17,127 nt of DNA from TWA4 sp051879195 (GTDB taxonomy: Bacteria > Bacillota > Clostridia > Lachnospirales > Lachnospiraceae), in assembly GCA_051879195.1 (NCBI GenBank), contig JBJELO010000065.1, forward strand, positions 1 to 17,127, given 5' to 3'. Positions 14,263 through 17,127 of this stretch are shown piece by piece. The translations under genes were made by a program, and so were the position numbers. Below the pieces are notes generated by a model that had not been told where the DNA came from, ran no database searches, and saw only the letters and a program-made list of their open reading frames with translations. Numbering within the stretch: position 1 is the stretch's first letter; each line of letters starts with the position of its first letter.

Positions 14263-15101
14263 TGTCCGGATACCTTCTTTCCTGGATTTTCAGATTTTTT
14301 CCTGATTTCTCTAAGATTTTTTAATTTATTCTGAATCTGTTCATAATCGCCGGTATAACCGAAATCTCTTTTTATCAATTCTGCCGCCCGAATATATCCC
14401 TGCTCTGCTTTTTCATGGTGTCCTTCCGCTTCTTCCACTTCTGCCATCGCATATACTGCAGCTGCGTAATGAATATCTTTGTCGCCGCTGAGATTCTGAA
14501 ACAGCTCCAGTGCCCTGGCAAGGCTTTTCCGTGCTTCCGGATAAGTCATACTCTTCGCCTGTGCCTGTCCAAGATTGGTATAGGAAACAGCTTCTTCAGC
14601 AATGCATTCAGGCAGCTTTTCCACAATCCCAAGAGCATACATTGCCATATCTTCCGCCTCCTTCAGCCGCCCCAGTTCACGCAGAGAAGCACTCATATTG
14701 TTGTACAGAGCCGCTTTCTGGTATGCCTGTCCTCCTATACGTTCCAACAGTTCAAAAGCCTGGCACTCCACCTCATATGCTTTGTCATATGCTCGCTTCG
14801 CAATATATACATTTCCCTGATTGATCAATGCAGACGCATAATTTTCCGTTTCTTTCATCCCCATTCCCTGCAGACCGTCAATTACTTTCTCATATGCCCA
14901 TTGCGCTTCGTCTATACGGCGCATAGCACGATATAATCCCCCCAGTTCATTGCAGACAGCAATCACCCCTTCCAGATCCCCCAGCTTTCCCGCTTTGAGC
15001 AAAGTTTCCAGCATATATAACTCCGCACACCTTATTTCTTTCTTTTCATACATCCGGTCCAGTGTTCTGTAAAACTCCCGTGTATCAATTTTTACTTTCA
15101 T
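14259..15101 (-). CDS. Tetratricopeptide-repeat protein
   Basis: A 280-residue soluble helical-repeat protein. Several TPR units are visible, for example LGGLYRAMRRIDEAQWAYEK, INQGNVYIAKRAYDKAYEVE, YNNMSASLRELGRLKEAEDM, YTNLGQAQAKSMTYPEARKS and YAMAEVEEAEGHHEKAEQGY. These cover most of the chain and end in a basic tail. TPRs mediate protein binding, so it likely recruits or senses a partner of the downstream nucleotidyltransferase-like protein. It is first in its operon. The start ATG has AGGAGG 13 bases and AGGA 3 bases upstream. Its promoter pairs back to back with that of the EutS-type gene. Confidence 0.88.
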   Translation of the reverse strand: MKVKIDTREFYRTLDRMYEKKEIRCAELYMLETLLKAGKLGDLEGVIAVCNELGGLYRAMRRIDEAQWAYEKVIDGLQGMGMKETENYASALINQGNVYIAKRAYDKAYEVECQAFELLERIGGQAYQKAALYNNMSASLRELGRLKEAEDMAMYALGIVEKLPECIAEEAVSYTNLGQAQAKSMTYPEARKSLARALELFQNLSGDKDIHYAAAVYAMAEVEEAEGHHEKAEQGYIRAAELIKRDFGYTGDYEQIQNKLKNLREIRKKSENPGKKVSGQ

Positions 15102-15200
15102 TTTCCTGACCTGTCCTCCTTTTTTTGCAGAAAATAACGGATTCCATCCGAATTAATCCGGAACTGTCCAGCTTCTGCCGAACAGTAATTGATTAACTTT

Positions 15201-15232
15201 ATTATACGCATTCCACATATGGGGAAAGTCAA
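15201..15232 (-). promoter_or_regulatory. Promoter of TPR-DUF4037-DUF4125 unit with palindromic 20-base spacer
   Basis: On the minus strand, -35 TTGACT (15227..15232) and -10 TATAAT (15201..15206) are separated by 20 bases. The spacer holds a near-perfect palindrome, TTCCCCATATGTGGAA on the minus strand (15211..15226), mismatched at only one symmetric base pair. A consensus -10 with an over-long spacer and a dyad between the boxes is the classic layout of a MerR-family activated promoter. The leader to the TPR start is about 95 bases. Confidence 0.75.
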
Positions 15233-15284
15233 CCGTCAGACCGATTTTCTGCTGTATTTTTTCCATGAATTTATATAAAAACAC

Positions 15285-15316
15285 TTGACTTTACACATAA
15301 GGGGAAATGATAAAAT
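15285..15316 (+). promoter_or_regulatory. Promoter of EutS/EutP unit with 20-base spacer and dyad
   Basis: -35 TTGACT (15285..15290) and -10 TAAAAT (15311..15316) are separated by 20 bases. The stretch TTTACACATAAGGGGAAA (15289..15306) has partial dyad symmetry (TTTnCnCnTAnGnGnAAA). It shares TTGACTTT and the following pattern with the opposite promoter and with the main operon promoter. The leader is about 50 bases and ends in a GGAGG ribosome site. Confidence 0.72.
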
Positions 15317-15371
15317 AGAACCAGATAAAAAACGTTAAAACTTACTTTGAAAAACCATTTTGGAGGTAATC

Positions 15372-15755
15372 ATGAATCAAAATGATTTATTGACCGCAGA
15401 CACAGAAAAACTTCTGCGCATTATACAGGAATCAGTGCCCGGCAAGCAGATATCTCTTGCACATATTATCGGTGGACCAAAAGAAATCATTTACCGTAAG
15501 CTTGGTCTGAACCCCGATATTGATTACGATCATTCTGCCATCGGAATTATTAATATCACTCCTCCCGAATCTGCCGTAATCGCAGCAGATATTGCAGTCA
15601 AAGCAGGCGATGTAGACCTGGGTTTTGTAGATCGTTTCAGCGGTTCCCTGATTATTACAGGTTATTTATCCGACATAGAGGCAGCTATGACAGAGATCTG
15701 TGATTATTTCTGTCACGCTCTCGGATTTACCTGCTGCAGCATCACGCGCAGATAA
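15372..15755 (+). CDS. EutS/PduU-type permuted BMC-H shell protein (divergent copy)
   Basis: A 127-residue permuted shell protein, paralogous to 6301..6660. It has ESVPGKQISLAHIIGGPKEI (barrel strand), SAIGIINITPPESAVIAADIA and LGFVDRFSGSLIITGYLSDI. It differs by a longer loop (LNPDIDYDHS) and by FTCCSITRR at the C-terminus, giving a vicinal Cys pair absent from the operon copy. The ATG at 15372 is preceded by GGAGG at 7 bases; an upstream in-frame TTG would lie over that site. It is transcribed away from the rest of the locus with a EutP-type partner. Confidence 0.92.
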   Translation: MNQNDLLTADTEKLLRIIQESVPGKQISLAHIIGGPKEIIYRKLGLNPDIDYDHSAIGIINITPPESAVIAADIAVKAGDVDLGFVDRFSGSLIITGYLSDIEAAMTEICDYFCHALGFTCCSITRR

Positions 15756-15774
15756 AAAAGGAAGTGAAAATCTT

Positions 15775-16230
15775 ATGAAAAAAATGATACTGGTCGGACG
15801 CAGCGAAGCCGGAAAAACTTCTCTTACTCAGGCGTTAAGGGGAGAGAATATAGTCTATCATAAAACACAGTATGTGTATTTCCATGATGCAATCATTGAT
15901 ACTCCGGGAGAATATGCCGAGACCCCGAATCTCGGACATGCTCTTGCACTTTATTCTTATGAAGCCGATGTAATAGGACTTCTTCTGAGCGCAATCGAAC
16001 CTTTTTCACTTTATCCTCCGTGTATCACCGCCACTGCTACCAGGGAATGTATCGGTATTGTCACGAAAATCGACCATCCTCTGGCCAATCCCGGACAGGC
16101 AGCGCAATGGCTTCGTCTTGCCGGATGTGAGAAAATATTTTTCGTCAGTTCCTGTACCGGTGAAGGTGTTTCTGATATATTGGAATTTTTAACTGTTCAG
16201 AGCCAGGCAGATTTGTCACTGGAATTTTAA
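15775..16230 (+). CDS. eutP: EutP/PduV-like small GTPase (divergent copy)
   Basis: A 152-residue P-loop protein starting MKKMILVGRSEAGKTSL, with G3 DTPGEY, a complete G4 VTKID and a late SSCTGEG segment, so its nucleotide motifs are more canonical than those of the operon copy at 5780..6259. The start at 15775 is chosen because AGGAAGTG lies about 9 bases upstream and the P-loop follows directly; the longer frame would overlap the EutS-type gene. The gap to that gene is 19 bases, so they form one operon. The role in the microcompartment is unproven. Confidence 0.92.
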   Translation: MKKMILVGRSEAGKTSLTQALRGENIVYHKTQYVYFHDAIIDTPGEYAETPNLGHALALYSYEADVIGLLLSAIEPFSLYPPCITATATRECIGIVTKIDHPLANPGQAAQWLRLAGCEKIFFVSSCTGEGVSDILEFLTVQSQADLSLEF

Positions 16231-16235
16231 AAAAC

Positions 16236-16293
16236 AGCAAAAAAACAGCCCCATACTCCACATGATATCCATCATATGAAATATAAGGCTGTC
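16236..16293 (-). terminator. Probable intrinsic terminator of asnA
   Basis: Read on the minus strand, ACAGCC (16287..16292) pairs with GGCTGT (16245..16250), and the latter runs straight into a string of T residues. The long loop contains a second hairpin, CATATGAT / ATCATGTG with loop GGAT and one G-U pair. The position just after the asnA stop supports termination of that gene. The plus-strand side has only a weak T-run, so termination of the convergent EutP-like gene here is less sure. Confidence 0.6.
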
Positions 16294-16310
16294 TGTTGTC
16301 AGTTACTTTT

Positions 16311-17127
16311 CTACAGCAGTTCCACTCTGGCCATTCTGCAGGCTTTGATGGTTTCTTCATCCCATACGGATGCCTGGACTTCACCGATATGTGCTTTGCC
16401 AAGCATCAGCATGCAGAGACGTGACTGTCCGATTCCGCCGCCGATGGTATAGGGAAGCTTGTCGGCAAGCAGCATCTTATGGAAAGGCAGTTCTCTGCGG
16501 GCATCGCATCCTGCCTTGGTCAGCTGCTCATCCAGAGACCGGGAATCCACACGGATGCCCATGGAGGAAATCTCCAGTGCACATCCCAGAACATCATGCC
16601 AGAACAGAAGATCCCCATTCAGTTTCCAGTCATCGTAATCAGGTGCTCTTCCGTCGTGGCGCTCGCCGTTCTCCATCACATCTCCGATCTGCATGATAAA
16701 TACGGTTTTATGCTCTCTGGTGAACAGATCCTCTCTTTCTTTAGGGTTTTTGTCCGGATACAGAGCAGCCAGTTCGGATGCCGTGATAAAAGTGACATCT
16801 CTGCAGAGCTCCGTCTTCAGGTTATCAAAATGGTAGCGGACTTCATCCAGCGTGTTGCAGATTACATTGACGATGCGCTTTACGGTATCCTGAAGATAGT
16901 CCAGGTTCCGGTTTTCTTTGCGGATAATCTTTTCCCAGTCCCACTGATCCACATAAATGGAATGAAGGTTGTCCAGTTCCTCATCTCTGCGGATTGCATT
17001 CATATCAGCTACCAGTCCTTTTCCCACAGGAAAATCGTAATGATGAAGCGCCATACGCTTCCACTTGGCCAATGACTGAACCACCTGCGCGTCCGCATGG
17101 ACAGCAGGAATATCGAAATCAACCGGT
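16311..17127 (-). CDS. asnA: Aspartate-ammonia ligase, 5' end beyond the window
   Basis: Makes asparagine from aspartate, ammonia and ATP in the cytoplasm. The visible 272 residues begin PVDFDIPAVHADAQVV, in frame from the window edge, so the first 60 or so residues of the roughly 330-residue family are missing. Motifs match AsnA, a class II tRNA-synthetase relative: QSLAKWKR, HSIYVDQWDWE, HDGRAPDYDDWKLNGD, ALEISSMGIRVD and GGGIGQSRLCM. It converges on the EutP-like gene and is probably unrelated to choline use; it marks the right border of the BMC locus. Confidence 0.95.
   Translation of the reverse strand, partial: PVDFDIPAVHADAQVVQSLAKWKRMALHHYDFPVGKGLVADMNAIRRDEELDNLHSIYVDQWDWEKIIRKENRNLDYLQDTVKRIVNVICNTLDEVRYHFDNLKTELCRDVTFITASELAALYPDKNPKEREDLFTREHKTVFIMQIGDVMENGERHDGRAPDYDDWKLNGDLLFWHDVLGCALEISSMGIRVDSRSLDEQLTKAGCDARRELPFHKMLLADKLPYTIGGGIGQSRLCMLMLGKAHIGEVQASVWDEETIKACRMARVELL

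Larger units (their letters stand above)
15102..15371. promoter_or_regulatory. Divergent control region between TPR unit and EutS/EutP unit
   Basis: This 270-base gap contains two back-to-back promoters (described separately) whose -35 boxes face away from each other's genes across about 50 bases. In the leader of the leftward transcript there is a perfect 6-base inverted repeat, CGGATT (15138..15143) and AATCCG (15155..15160), which could fold but is not followed by a T-run. No coding frame is convincing here. Confidence 0.7.

Noticed and set aside
1..17127. Mobile elements, CRISPR arrays, rRNA or tRNA genes, cobalamin riboswitch
   Set aside because: No transposase, terminal inverted repeats, repeat-spacer pattern, RNA gene or B12-box-like leader could be seen; gaps between genes are short and explained by promoters.

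Overview
The window is most of a choline-degrading bacterial microcompartment (BMC) locus from an anaerobic gut-type Firmicute. Gene style suggests a Clostridia member, probably Lachnospiraceae-like: AGGAGG ribosome sites, moderate GC, and a DUF4125/DUF4037 pair. That assignment is inference. The diagnostic gene is cutC (7656..10238, minus strand), the glycyl radical enzyme choline trimethylamine-lyase, followed by its radical-SAM activase cutD. The locus fits the type I choline utilisation, or glycyl-radical MCP, layout.

Layout from right to left. (1) 16311..17127, minus: 3' part of asnA, a housekeeping neighbour that ends in a hairpin/T-run terminator. (2) 15372..16230, plus: a short two-gene operon with a EutS-type shell protein and a EutP-type GTPase. 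(3) 15102..15371: a divergent promoter region. (4) 15101..12701, minus: an unusual three-gene unit of TPR protein, DUF4037 nucleotidyltransferase-like protein and DUF4125 protein. (5) 12414..12700: promoter region of the main operon. (6) 12413..1, minus: the main BMC operon. Its order is BMC-H, BMC-H, aldehyde-dehydrogenase-like protein, cutC, cutD, EutS-type shell protein, EutP-type GTPase, EutT-like protein, EutJ-like chaperone, GrpU-like shell protein, EutN vertex protein, EutQ-like cupin, BMC-H, an acidic small protein, acetaldehyde dehydrogenase, PduL, and the first codons of another BMC-H that runs off the left edge.

How the genes work together (known family biochemistry applied here): CutD installs the glycyl radical on CutC. 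CutC splits choline into trimethylamine and acetaldehyde. The CoA-acylating aldehyde dehydrogenase (731..2332) turns acetaldehyde into acetyl-CoA, and PduL makes acetyl phosphate and recycles CoA inside the shell. The shell proteins confine the acetaldehyde. No alcohol dehydrogenase, choline transporter, trimeric BMC-T or recognisable DNA-binding regulator is in the window; some may lie past the left edge.

Most notable points: three promoters, including both of the divergent pair, share a TTGACTTT -35 region and an over-long 19-20 bp spacer. In two of them the spacer holds an evident dyad, the geometry of MerR-family control. This ties the TPR-DUF4037-DUF4125 unit and the second EutS/EutP pair to the choline operon. 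The aldehyde dehydrogenase next to cutC has lost its catalytic cysteine and looks like a pseudoenzyme. Two shell hexamer proteins lack the conserved edge lysine. A GrpU-like shell protein has one cysteine in a likely pore motif.
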